Assembly: GCF_002933875.1 (NCBI RefSeq)
Contig: NZ_BFAV01000102.1
Span: 1-64,000, forward strand
Length of the DNA: 64,000 nucleotides
DNA from: Desulfocucumis palustris
GTDB taxonomy: Bacteria; Bacillota; Desulfotomaculia; Desulfotomaculales; Desulfocucumaceae
Direction: 5' to 3'
Made by a program: the position numbers and the translations under genes. Positions 9,094-17,615 of this stretch are shown here, piece by piece (position 1 is the stretch's first letter; each line of letters starts with the position of its first letter). The notes under the pieces are model-generated. The model was not told where the DNA came from and searched no databases. It saw nothing but the letters and a program-made list of their open reading frames with translations.

Positions 9094-9872
9094 ACGATAT
9101 ATGCAAAAAAATCCGGGGAGACATTTTAAAAATTTCCCATTCCAGCGGACATGGACACATACCAAGCTGCTTTTCCGTTGTGGAGGCCCTTTACAGCGTA
9201 TACTCCACCATGAGACATGAACCTCAAAACCCCCGCTGGGAAAAAAGGGACATATTTGTGCTCAGCAAGGGGCATGCCGCCCTGGCCCATTACTGCGTGC
9301 TGGCCCATTTTAACTATTTTGATCTTAAAAGGGTTTATGCTTTCGGGGCTTTCGGCAGTGACTTCGGCTGCCATGCGGACAGGACCAAGGTGCCCGGGGT
9401 TGAGGTGTCCACGGGCTCACTGGGCCATGGAATCGGCGTGGCCGCCGGGGTGGCCCTGGGCATGAAAATAAACAGGGCAAAAAGCAGGGTATACGTGCTG
9501 GTGGGGGATGGCGAGTCAAACGAGGGCTCGGTGTGGGAAGCCGTTATGGTGGCGGTAAACCGGGGACTGGATAACCTGACCATAATTTATGACAATAACC
9601 GCTCCCAGGGCAGGGGGTTGCAGCTGAAAAAACCGGTCGAAATTTTTAAAGCCTTTGGCTGCGACGCCTTTGAAGTGGACGGTCACAATGTTGATATGCT
9701 CTGTCAGGCCCTGAGTGCGGAAAGCGAACGGGTTAAGGCCATAGTAGCCAATACCGTAAAGGGCTTCGGCTGTAAAACCTTAACGGATGATCATTACCAG
9801 TGGCACCGCAGATCTCCCAGCCGGGAGGAACTGATTAAAATGTTGGAGGAACTGGATGAGAAAGCAGTTTAA
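9090..9872 (+). CDS. Transketolase, N-terminal (TPP-binding) subunit
   Basis: A 260-residue protein equal to the first half of transketolase. It has SGHGHIPSC, LSKGHAALAHYCVLA, TGSLGHGIGVAAGVALGMK and the thiamine-diphosphate motif VGDGESNEGSVWEA ending in YDNNRSQ. It overlaps its partner gene by 17 bases. Transketolase makes sedoheptulose-7-phosphate, the substrate of GmhA encoded 10 kb downstream, so a dedicated supply for heptose synthesis is a reasonable inference. The pair could instead act on an unusual keto sugar. Confidence 0.9.
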   Translation: MNDICKKIRGDILKISHSSGHGHIPSCFSVVEALYSVYSTMRHEPQNPRWEKRDIFVLSKGHAALAHYCVLAHFNYFDLKRVYAFGAFGSDFGCHADRTKVPGVEVSTGSLGHGIGVAAGVALGMKINRAKSRVYVLVGDGESNEGSVWEAVMVAVNRGLDNLTIIYDNNRSQGRGLQLKKPVEIFKAFGCDAFEVDGHNVDMLCQALSAESERVKAIVANTVKGFGCKTLTDDHYQWHRRSPSREELIKMLEELDEKAV

Positions 9873-10722
9873 AAGCACGGTTATGGAACTGGCTGCCCGG
9901 GATGAAAAAATAGTGGTGCTTTTAGGCGATGTTTCGGTGTACCTGTTTAATGACTTTAAAACCAGTTATCCGGACAGGTTTTACAACCTGGGTATTTGTG
10001 AAAGCACCCTGATCAGTGTGGGGGCGGGGTTAAGCCTGCGGGGCCTCCGTCCCTTTATACACACCATTGCCCCCTTTATTACGGAAAGATGTTATGAGCA
10101 GATAAAACTTGATTTATGCTATAACCGGCTGGGGGGAAACATCGTCTCCTGCGGCAGTTCCTTTGATTACGCCTGGGACGGCGCCACTCACCACTCCTAC
10201 GGCGATCTCGCCCTGATGCGCCTGCTGCCTGAAATGGAAGTTTTTCAACCGGGCTCCGGGAAAGAGCTGGAGGTTTTAATTAAAAAGCGCTACCACAGCG
10301 GAAAACCGGCTTATTACAGATTGTCTGACCATCCCCACCAGGTGGATTTGGACGTGGAATACGGCAGGGGGGTGGTAATCAAGGACTGCGGGGCGGATCT
10401 CACGGTGGTGACCGCGGGCCCGCTGCTGGCCAATGTGCTGGAAGCTTGCAAAGACCTGGATGTAAATATTCTGTACTTCCACACCATAAAGCCCATTGAC
10501 AGCGAATTAATACAGCTGTACAGCCACACAACCTTTTTAATCATCCAGGAATCCCACGGTTTACAAGAGGCCGTAAACCAGGAGGCCGGTGTAAAATCCT
10601 TTGCTCACGGCACCCCGGAGGGCTTCTGCAACTGTTACGGCACCCTGGCGGATGTGCGAAAAAATCTCCGGCTGGACCCGGGTTCCATTAAGGCAGTTGC
10701 TCAGGGATTGCTGTGTAAGTGA
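9856..10722 (+). CDS. Transketolase, C-terminal subunit
   Basis: A 288-residue partner of the preceding gene. It carries the Pyr domain (VLLGDVSVYL, YNLGICESTLISVGAGLSLR with the catalytic Glu, FIHTIAPFITERCYEQIK) and the C-terminal regulatory domain (LTVVTAGPLLANVLEACKDL, TFLIIQESHG). Start ATG at 9856 lies within the end of the N-subunit gene, which indicates translational coupling. Split transketolases of this form are common in Clostridia and archaea. Confidence 0.9.
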   Translation: MRKQFKSTVMELAARDEKIVVLLGDVSVYLFNDFKTSYPDRFYNLGICESTLISVGAGLSLRGLRPFIHTIAPFITERCYEQIKLDLCYNRLGGNIVSCGSSFDYAWDGATHHSYGDLALMRLLPEMEVFQPGSGKELEVLIKKRYHSGKPAYYRLSDHPHQVDLDVEYGRGVVIKDCGADLTVVTAGPLLANVLEACKDLDVNILYFHTIKPIDSELIQLYSHTTFLIIQESHGLQEAVNQEAGVKSFAHGTPEGFCNCYGTLADVRKNLRLDPGSIKAVAQGLLCK

Positions 10723-10771
10723 GCTTTTCGGTCCGTTGGAAGATAAAAGAACTGGATTTGGGGAGATTGAA

Positions 10772-11734
10772 TTGTTTTTCCTGGGGAAAAAAGTGCTGGT
10801 GACAGGGGGAACCGGTTTTATCGGGAGTCATTTCATTGACCGGCTGTTAAAGAAAGGGGCCGTGGTTCGCGGGGGTGCCCACCGGCGTTCCTGCGGCTTG
10901 TTTACTGACGGCGTTGAATGGGTAAAGGCTGATTTGAGTTGCTATGAGGATTGCCTCCGGGCCGCGGAAGGAATTGATTATGTAATTCACTGCGCGGGCG
11001 GAGTCGGAGCCGCCTCGGTGGTTAAAAAAACCGATATTCTGGCAGGCATCGGCTTAAATTTAATTTTAACGGTTCAAATGTTGAGGGCGGCTATTGAAAA
11101 AGAAGTAAAAAGGTTTTTGCTGTTTAGCAGCAGCACCGGCTATCCCGCTTACGGGCATCCGGTTAAAGAGGAAGAAATGTGGGCCGGGCCGGTGCATCCC
11201 GGTTATATGGGTTACGGTACTATGCGTCGATACCTGGAAAGCCTGGCTGAATTTTGCTGCCAATCCTCCGCCATGAAAATCGCAATAATCAGGCCCACCG
11301 CCGTATATGGCCCCGGGGATAATTTTAACCCCCTGACCTGTCATGTAATACCGGCATTGATTGGAAAGATTATGGAAAATAAGGATTCCATGGAGGTTTG
11401 GGGCTCCGGGGAAGAAATAAGGGATTTTTTGTATATAGACGATCTGGTGAATGGCTGTCTGCTGGCCCTGGAAAAATATGCCCGGTGTCAGCCCGTTAAT
11501 ATAGGGTATGGAAGCGGCTATTCAATAAAAGAAGTGGTGCGGCTGCTGCTAGAAATAGCGGGCAGGAGCGGTGTAAAGGTTGAATACAATGCTCTAAAAC
11601 CCACCAATATTCCAGTGAGACTGGTGGATATAGCAAAGGCTGAAAAAATACTTGGCTTTAAGCCGGGTATCTCCCTGGAAGAAGGGCTTGAGAGAACATT
11701 GGAATGGTACCTTGCCAATAAGGATAGGATTTAG
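10772..11734 (+). CDS. NAD-dependent epimerase/dehydratase (extended SDR)
   Basis: A 320-residue SDR: KKVLVTGGTGFIGSHFIDRL at the N-terminus, IRPTAVYGPGDNFNPLTCHV and WGSGEEIRDFLYIDDLVNG. The active-site segment reads YMGYGTMRRYLESLA; if YGTMR is the dyad, an arginine replaces the usual lysine. The TTG at 10772 follows GGGGAG at 8 bases; an in-frame ORF runs 57 codons further upstream inside the transketolase gene, but that would be a read-through shadow. It is similar to the SDRs at 7370 and 11868 and probably acts on the same class of NDP-keto sugar. Confidence 0.78.
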   Translation: MFFLGKKVLVTGGTGFIGSHFIDRLLKKGAVVRGGAHRRSCGLFTDGVEWVKADLSCYEDCLRAAEGIDYVIHCAGGVGAASVVKKTDILAGIGLNLILTVQMLRAAIEKEVKRFLLFSSSTGYPAYGHPVKEEEMWAGPVHPGYMGYGTMRRYLESLAEFCCQSSAMKIAIIRPTAVYGPGDNFNPLTCHVIPALIGKIMENKDSMEVWGSGEEIRDFLYIDDLVNGCLLALEKYARCQPVNIGYGSGYSIKEVVRLLLEIAGRSGVKVEYNALKPTNIPVRLVDIAKAEKILGFKPGISLEEGLERTLEWYLANKDRI

Positions 11735-11867
11735 TGCCACGGAGTAATTTTAAGATAAGCGGAGCCCGGGGCTTAATGAGGGGGCCGGGGGCGGGCGGGC
11801 GAAATGTTCGCCTGGCAAACGAAACGTCCCCATGGCTCACGTGGCTCGGGGTGGGGTGGGGAGAGGT

Positions 11868-12848
11868 ATGTTGAGTGAAAAAGTTATAAACAGCTTTTAT
11901 AAAAAGAATGTGCTGGTTACCGGCGGTACGGGGATGATTGGCAGGCAGGTTGTTAAAATACTCTGCGATGCGGGAGCCGCCGTGAAAGTGGCCTCCCTGG
12001 ACGGCTTTTCCGTGGACCGCCGGGCGGAGCACGTTTTCGGCGATTTGTGCAATTTGGATTTTTGCCTTGATTTAACAAAAGACATGGAGTTTGTGTTTCA
12101 TATGGCGGGGGTGGGGGCGTCGGCCCAAACCACAATGAAAAAGCCCGCCAGCCACTCGGTGCCCACCTTAATGGTTAATACCAACGTGCTGGAGGCGAGT
12201 CGGAGGAACAATGTGCAAAGGCTTGTCTATACCAGTTCGGTGGGCGCATACGCGAATGCCGAGATACTCAAAGAATCTCAGGGCCGGGAGCTGCCCCCCA
12301 TGGATTTTTACGCCGGATGGGCCAAGAGGATGGCGGAATACCAGATTAAAGCCTACAAAGCCCAGTACGGAATAGATTCCTATGCCGTTGTCAGGCTCAG
12401 CAATGTATATGGCCCCGGGGACAATTTTCACCCGGCTAATTCGCTGGTAATACCCTCCTTGATTTACCGGCTTTATAATAACGAAAATCCCCTGGCGGTT
12501 TATGGGGACGGCTCCGAAATCCGTGATTTTGTATATAGTAAAGACGCGGCGGAGGGCGTTATACTGGCGCTTTATCATGGAACCGGCGCGGATTTTGTAA
12601 ATATAGGCGGAATTAAAGGCTGCTCCATTAAAGAAGTGGTGGAAACATTAAAGCTTTTTATTGATTTTGAGTACGTTTTTGATACCACAAAGCCCAGGGG
12701 TTATCCCAAACGGGTGCTGGATTCCTCGCTGGCAATCCGGCGCCTTGGCTACAGCCCGTCGGTTTCCCTGGAGGAGGGCCTGCGCCTTACCTGGGATTGG
12801 TTTGTAAATAACCCCGGAGATTATTTATTAAAACAAAACTATTTTTAA
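11868..12848 (+). CDS. NAD-dependent epimerase/dehydratase (extended SDR)
   Basis: A 326-residue SDR with VLVTGGTGMIGRQVVKIL, FHMAGVGASAQT, YTSSVGAYANAE, VVRLSNVYGPGDNFHPANSL and YGDGSEIRDFVYSKDAAEG. The active site reads FYAGWAKRMAEYQ: a lysine is present but five residues after the tyrosine instead of four. ATG at 11868 follows GGGGAGAGG and is preferred to an in-frame start at 11832. The 133 bases before it are GC-rich with a small GGCGAA/TTCGCC hairpin and no gene. Likely role: epimerase or reductase for GDP-4-keto-6-deoxyheptose or a related intermediate. Confidence 0.78.
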   Translation: MLSEKVINSFYKKNVLVTGGTGMIGRQVVKILCDAGAAVKVASLDGFSVDRRAEHVFGDLCNLDFCLDLTKDMEFVFHMAGVGASAQTTMKKPASHSVPTLMVNTNVLEASRRNNVQRLVYTSSVGAYANAEILKESQGRELPPMDFYAGWAKRMAEYQIKAYKAQYGIDSYAVVRLSNVYGPGDNFHPANSLVIPSLIYRLYNNENPLAVYGDGSEIRDFVYSKDAAEGVILALYHGTGADFVNIGGIKGCSIKEVVETLKLFIDFEYVFDTTKPRGYPKRVLDSSLAIRRLGYSPSVSLEEGLRLTWDWFVNNPGDYLLKQNYF

Positions 12849-12864
12849 CCGCTATTAACAAAAA

Positions 12865-12950
12865 TGCCGCGCCATCCGGCGGCGGTCTTCGCGACCCGGC
12901 CCAAAAGGGCCGGAAGTCAAGCGGGCTGCCCGGCCGGAAAGCAGTGCTCA
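12865..12950 (+). other. GC-rich structured intergenic segment
   Basis: Between the SDR and the B12 radical SAM gene, three hairpins can be drawn in a row: CGCC/GGCG around 12869-12883, GGTC/GACC with a TTCGC loop, and CCGGCCC-AAAA-GGGCCGG (perfect 7 bp). GC content is much higher than in the flanks. It does not match any riboswitch consensus I know, and no T-run follows. Confidence 0.3.
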
Positions 12951-12974
12951 TTTGTATTAAGGTCGTGAAAATAT

Positions 12975-14957
12975 ATGAACACGCAAAATAAAAGAAGGGT
13001 TTATTTAAACGAATATAACGCGCCGGTGGGAAACGGTTTGTACCTTCCATATGCCTCGGGGCTTTTAAGAACATATTCGGAAAGCATAAATGAGATCAAG
13101 GAAAATTATATTTTTATGCCCTTTGTTTTTGAAAGAAAATCTCTCCAGAGCATTGTAGCCGGGCATGACGCTCCTGCGGTGGCCGGCTTCTCCGCCTCCA
13201 TGTGGAATTTTGAGCTGAGTTTGCAGGTGGCCCGGAGGATAAAAGAACAATACGGGGACTGCCTGATAGTATTCGGGGGTCCGCACACCCCCTTCGAAGC
13301 GGAGGATTTTTTTAAAAAATATCCTTTTATTGATGTGGCGGTGCGGGGAGAGGGAGAAAAGGCTTTTGCCGAAATATTGCTTCGTTTTTTAAAGTCCGGG
13401 GATTTTTCGGATATTCCCGGGATATCCTACCGCAGCCCCATAACGAATAAATGCGTAAAGAACGGGGATGACCAATCCCTGGTTAATGATCTGGACAGTA
13501 TTCCTTCGCCGTATTTAGAAGGTGTTTTTGATTATTTAATCAGTGAAAAATCCAATTACAACGTAATTCTGGAAACCAACCGGGGCTGCGCCTATGAGTG
13601 CGCCTACTGTTTCTGGGGGCGCGGGGGATTAAGTAAAAAATTCAGATTCTTCGGCCGGGAGCGGGTTAAGCAAGAGGCTCTATGGGTGGGAAAAAACAAA
13701 ATAGAATATGTCTTTTGCGCGGATTCAAATTTTGGCGCCTTTAAAAAAGACCTGGAGAATGCAAAGGTGTATTGCGACACCAAAGAAAGGTTTGGATATC
13801 CCAAAAAATTTAGCGTTTCCTTTGCCAAAAACACCAAAAACACCGTATTCGAAATTGCCAGGCTGCTTAACGAGCATGGCATGAGCAAGGGCGCGACCCT
13901 GGCCCTGCAAACCAAAAGCGAGACAGCGGCGTTAAATGTGGGCAGAAAAAATATTAAAGCAAAAGTGTACCAGGAATTGCAAAAACAATATAACCGGCAA
14001 AACATTCCGGTATATACGGATTTAATACTGGGATTACCCGGGGAGACCTATGAAAGCTTTGTGGCGGGGGTTGAAGAGATAATCGCCTCCGGTCTGCAAA
14101 ATCAATTGTTTGTGTATTTGTGCAATGTGCTGCCCAATACCCGATTGGCCTCAAAAGAATACGGGGAACAATTTGCAATGGAGTCGGTGACTATTCCTCT
14201 TATGGAAATGTACGGCGGCATCCCTGATGAGCAGGAAATTACCGAGTACGAGTCCGTTGTGGTGGCCACTTGCAGCATGAACAAAAAAGAATGGGCGGAT
14301 ACCGTTGTTTTTTCATGGATTATGCAATTATTTTACGGCCTTAAATTGGCTTTTTTCGTATTAATTTATCTTTCCGACAGGTTTAACTTGAAGATTACCG
14401 CTTTTCTTGAATTCCTTGCCGGAGCCCAGAAATATAATGACGGGATAATATTTGATCTGTCCCGGGAGTTTAAACAGGCCGCCCTGGACATTCTGCGGGG
14501 CAAGGGCAAGTGCGCCGTATTGCCCTTCTTTGGAGAAATATTCTGGCCCCGGGAAATCGCGGGTTATCTTTACGTTATGGAAAGGGGAAAAAAGGAGTTC
14601 TTTTCGGAACTGCTGTGTTTAACCCGGGAATTTTTAGAGGGGAACGGAGTTAATTATAATATCAACGAATTGACGGAAGTTATTAAATATCAGGAGTTGA
14701 GAATACCCGATATTGACAGTGATTATAAAGCTGCCGGGTATCATTTCGCCTATAATATTCCGGAATATTTTGATAAGTTTTTTTTGGATGGATGCCCAAT
14801 AACATATAAGCGGCAAACTGTTAAAATAACCGGCCGCAATGATTGCCGGGGCGACAAAAGGAAATATGCCAAAGAAGTGATGTTCGGGCGAAGAAGCAAC
14901 CGGCTGTTAAATCAAATCCAATACTTTTCCCCGGGGTTGGCTGAATTTATGAGCTGA
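12975..14957 (+). CDS. B12-binding radical SAM protein
   Basis: A 660-residue class B-type radical SAM enzyme. The N-terminal ~180 residues form a cobalamin-binding-like Rossmann domain (AGFSASMWNFELSLQVARRI, IVFGGPHTPFEAEDFF, VAVRGEGEKAFAEIL). The 4Fe-4S motif is C205-x3-C209-x2-C212 in NRGCAYECAYCFW, and the barrel continues to LILGLPGETYESFVAGVEEI near 350-370. The C-terminal ~240 residues are unassigned. These enzymes usually methylate unactivated carbons or rearrange skeletons. Placed between sugar-nucleotide genes it could modify a deoxyheptose; the substrate is not known. Confidence 0.85.
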   Translation: MNTQNKRRVYLNEYNAPVGNGLYLPYASGLLRTYSESINEIKENYIFMPFVFERKSLQSIVAGHDAPAVAGFSASMWNFELSLQVARRIKEQYGDCLIVFGGPHTPFEAEDFFKKYPFIDVAVRGEGEKAFAEILLRFLKSGDFSDIPGISYRSPITNKCVKNGDDQSLVNDLDSIPSPYLEGVFDYLISEKSNYNVILETNRGCAYECAYCFWGRGGLSKKFRFFGRERVKQEALWVGKNKIEYVFCADSNFGAFKKDLENAKVYCDTKERFGYPKKFSVSFAKNTKNTVFEIARLLNEHGMSKGATLALQTKSETAALNVGRKNIKAKVYQELQKQYNRQNIPVYTDLILGLPGETYESFVAGVEEIIASGLQNQLFVYLCNVLPNTRLASKEYGEQFAMESVTIPLMEMYGGIPDEQEITEYESVVVATCSMNKKEWADTVVFSWIMQLFYGLKLAFFVLIYLSDRFNLKITAFLEFLAGAQKYNDGIIFDLSREFKQAALDILRGKGKCAVLPFFGEIFWPREIAGYLYVMERGKKEFFSELLCLTREFLEGNGVNYNINELTEVIKYQELRIPDIDSDYKAAGYHFAYNIPEYFDKFFLDGCPITYKRQTVKITGRNDCRGDKRKYAKEVMFGRRSNRLLNQIQYFSPGLAEFMS

Positions 14958-14990
14958 TAATTTAAGAATAAAATGTTGCGGGGTATCAAT

Positions 14991-15506
14991 ATGATTAAGG
15001 CGGTAAAAACCACATTAGAAGGAGTAATTAAAATAATTCCGGACTCTTTTGAAGACTTCAGGGGCTGCTACGTGGAGATATATAATAAAGATTTATACAA
15101 AGCCCGGGGAGTTGAAGCGGATTTTATACAGGATGATATTTCAGTTTCCTCAAAGCACGTATTAAGAGGTATTCATGGAGACAATGAAACCTGGAAATTG
15201 GTTTCCTGCCTTTTGGGCAGATTTTATCTGGTGGTGGTAAACTGTGACGAGCAATCCGCCGGTTTTGGACAATGGGAGTCTTTTGTTCTTTCGGAAACAA
15301 ACCGCCACCAGATACTTATCCCCCCCGGATTCGGCAATGCCCATGTGGTATTAAGCGACCAGGCAATTTTTCATTACAAACAAAGCACCTATTACAACCC
15401 TTCCGGGCAGTTTACTTACAAATGGGATGATCCCCGGTTGAATATATGGTGGCCTGTAAAAAATCCTTTATTATCCCAAAGGGATGAGACGGGGAAATTG
15501 GTTTAA
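14991..15506 (+). CDS. NDP-sugar 3,5-epimerase (RmlC fold, heptose type)
   Basis: A 171-residue cupin epimerase. Motifs VLRGIHGDNETWKLVSC, PPGFGNAHVVLSDQAIFHYK, QFTYKWDDPRLNIWWP and PLLSQRD follow closely the pattern of Campylobacter Ddah-type GDP-heptose epimerases (RGIHGD..T.KL..C, GFGNAH, ILS.RD), as I recall that family. This distinguishes it from the rhamnose-type rfbC at 33308. An ATG 18 bases upstream is in frame; 14991 is chosen because GCGGGG precedes it. It probably epimerises GDP-4-keto-6-deoxyheptose at C3 and/or C5. Confidence 0.82.
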   Translation: MIKAVKTTLEGVIKIIPDSFEDFRGCYVEIYNKDLYKARGVEADFIQDDISVSSKHVLRGIHGDNETWKLVSCLLGRFYLVVVNCDEQSAGFGQWESFVLSETNRHQILIPPGFGNAHVVLSDQAIFHYKQSTYYNPSGQFTYKWDDPRLNIWWPVKNPLLSQRDETGKLV

Positions 15507-15528
15507 TCAGGCGCGAGGAGAATATTTA

Positions 15529-16560
15529 ATGATAATCAGCAGAACGCCCTTACGGGTATCCTTTTTTGGTGGAGGAACTGATTATCCCATATGGTATAAG
15601 GAGCACGGGGGAAAAGTCATAGCCACCTCGATTAATAAATATTCCTATGTTATTTGCAGGTATTGCCCGCCTTTTTTTGATTATAATTATTGCTTGCGTT
15701 ACAGAAAGCGCGAAGAGACTAAAACCGTGGAAGAAATCAAACACCCCTCCATACGCGAGTGCCTGCGCTGGGTATCCCTGTCCCGGGGGGTGGAAATTCA
15801 GCATAATGCCGATTTGCCCGCCATGTCCGGTTTGGGTTCAAGCTCGGCCTTCACCGTGGGCCTGCTGAATGCCCTGTACGCCTTGAAGGGGCAGTTGGTG
15901 ACAAAAGAGCAGCTGGCCCTGGAAGCAATACATGTGGAGCAAAATTTGATCCGGGAGAGCGTTGGCTCCCAGGACCAGACCATAACCGCCTTCGGGGGCT
16001 TTAACAGGGTGCGGTTCGGCGGAGCCACGGAAATCCTGGTGGAGCCCATCACAATAGATTTAAATAATTTACGGGCTCTTGAGAATCACCTGATGCTTTT
16101 CTTCGTGGGCTTTCCCCGGGTGGCGTCGGAGATTGCCAGAAAGCAAATCGAGGTTACTCCCGGCAAACAGGCTGAATTAAATACCATGATGAACATAGTT
16201 GACGAGGCGGTCAAAATATTAAAGAGCGGCCCGGAGCGTATTGACGACTTCGGCCGCCTGCTTCACGAACAATGGCTTGTAAAGCGCGGCATAACGTCTC
16301 TGATCAGTAATTCACTGATTGACCAGGTGTATGAGGCGGGCCGGGAATGCGGCGCTTTGGGCGGCAAACTGCTGGGAGCCGGCGGGGGAGGATTTTTCCT
16401 TTTTTATGCCAGGCCGCAAGACCAGCCTAAAATAAGGGAAAGGTTAAAAACCCTGCTTTACGTGCCGTTTTCCTTTGATTATACGGGTACTCAAATTATT
16501 TACTACCTGCCTGAGGAATTCTTTCAAAAGACCTCCGGCAATGCCGTTTCCGGAAAATAA
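15529..16560 (+). CDS. hddA: D-glycero-D-manno-heptose 7-phosphate kinase
   Basis: A 343-residue GHMP kinase that phosphorylates heptose-7-phosphate at C1. It has the family N-terminus RTPLRVSFFGGGTDYPIWY, the ATP loop LPAMSGLGSSSAFTVGLLNA, ESVGSQDQTITAFGG and the C-terminal GGKLLGAGGGGFFLFYA. The ATG at 15529 follows GAGGAG at 8 bases, so the longer in-frame ORF from 15484 is not used. gmhA, gmhB and hddC lie 2-4 kb downstream, giving the full ADP-independent (GDP) heptose branch. Confidence 0.93.
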   Translation: MIISRTPLRVSFFGGGTDYPIWYKEHGGKVIATSINKYSYVICRYCPPFFDYNYCLRYRKREETKTVEEIKHPSIRECLRWVSLSRGVEIQHNADLPAMSGLGSSSAFTVGLLNALYALKGQLVTKEQLALEAIHVEQNLIRESVGSQDQTITAFGGFNRVRFGGATEILVEPITIDLNNLRALENHLMLFFVGFPRVASEIARKQIEVTPGKQAELNTMMNIVDEAVKILKSGPERIDDFGRLLHEQWLVKRGITSLISNSLIDQVYEAGRECGALGGKLLGAGGGGFFLFYARPQDQPKIRERLKTLLYVPFSFDYTGTQIIYYLPEEFFQKTSGNAVSGK

Positions 16561-16588
16561 TTATTTTATTTGCTGAGGAGAGAGTGCT

Positions 16589-17596
16589 TTGGGTAAGCCG
16601 GTCATTGGCAGTGTTTTAATTACGGGCATAACCGGGTTTGTGGGCAGCCACCTGGCGGATTACATTTTAAAGGAACATCCCGGGGTTGAGATATCGGGCC
16701 TTTTGCGCTGGAGATCCCCCAGGGACAACATACTTCATTTAATGGACAGGGTGGACCTTTTATACGGGGATCTTTTAGATTTGCCGTCATTAAATAGAAT
16801 TTTGCAAAACAAAAGGCCCGGGGTGATTTTTCATCTGGCCGCCCAGTCGTACGTCGACTTTAGCTTTGCCGCGCCGGTGTCCACACTGGAGACAAATGTT
16901 ATCGGCACCGCCAACCTGCTGGAGGCGGTGAGACAGTTAAAGGATGCCGGCGGCTACGACCCGGTTGTTCACATCTGCAGCTCATCGGAGGTATACGGCC
17001 AGGTGTTGGAACAGGAAATACCCATAAAAGAGGATCAGCCCATGCGGCCGGCGTCGCCCTACGCCGTCAGCAAGGTGGGCGAGGATATGCTGGCGTGGCA
17101 ATACTGGCTTTCCTGGAAGATTAAAACCATTCGCACCCGCATGTTTACTCACACCGGCCCCCGTCGGGGGGATGTGTTCGCCCTTTCAAATTTTGCCAAA
17201 CAGGTGGCGGCTATTGAGGCGGGCCGCCAGGAGCCGGTAATAAGGGTGGGCAATCTGAACAGCATCAGGACATTCACGGATGTAAGGGACGCTGTGCGGG
17301 CTTACTGGCTGCTGGTAACCCGGTGCCCGCCGGGGGAGGTTTACAATATCGGCGGCGTTGAAACCATGACCATTGGAGAGATGCTCCAGCGGCTGCTGGC
17401 CTTGTCCCGGGTGACCGGCATCAAGGTTCAGGTGGACCCCGCCAGGCTGCGTCCCTCGGATGTTACGCTGCAAATTCCCAGCGTGGATAAATTTAAGGAT
17501 GCCACCGGCTGGGAGCCCGCCATACCTTTCCGGCAGACCATGGAGGACACTTTGAATTACTGGCGGGATTATCATAATCAGGTTAAAAATATTTAA
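16589..17596 (+). CDS. GDP-sugar 4,6-dehydratase (GDP-mannose/heptose type)
   Basis: A 335-residue SDR of the GDP-mannose 4,6-dehydratase family: VLITGITGFVGSHLADYIL, HLAAQSYVDFSFAAP, SSSEVYGQV, catalytic YAVSK, RMFTHTGPRRGDVFALSNFA and the C-terminal RPSDVTLQ with PSVDKFKDATGWEP. TTG start with TGAGGAGAGAG upstream. Next to hddA and an epimerase of heptose type, it most likely acts on GDP-D-glycero-D-manno-heptose to make the 4-keto-6-deoxy form. GDP-mannose as substrate (towards fucose for the GT10 enzyme) cannot be excluded. Confidence 0.88.
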   Translation: MGKPVIGSVLITGITGFVGSHLADYILKEHPGVEISGLLRWRSPRDNILHLMDRVDLLYGDLLDLPSLNRILQNKRPGVIFHLAAQSYVDFSFAAPVSTLETNVIGTANLLEAVRQLKDAGGYDPVVHICSSSEVYGQVLEQEIPIKEDQPMRPASPYAVSKVGEDMLAWQYWLSWKIKTIRTRMFTHTGPRRGDVFALSNFAKQVAAIEAGRQEPVIRVGNLNSIRTFTDVRDAVRAYWLLVTRCPPGEVYNIGGVETMTIGEMLQRLLALSRVTGIKVQVDPARLRPSDVTLQIPSVDKFKDATGWEPAIPFRQTMEDTLNYWRDYHNQVKNI

Positions 17597-17615
17597 TCTT
17601 GGGAAGGGTGACCAA

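Noticed and set aside
11735-11867. GC-rich gap as a small gene
   Set aside because: No open frame with RBS and plausible composition; only a weak GGCGAA/TTCGCC hairpin.
12865-12950. c-di-GMP, cobalamin or SAM riboswitch
   Set aside because: None of the conserved core sequences of those classes could be placed.
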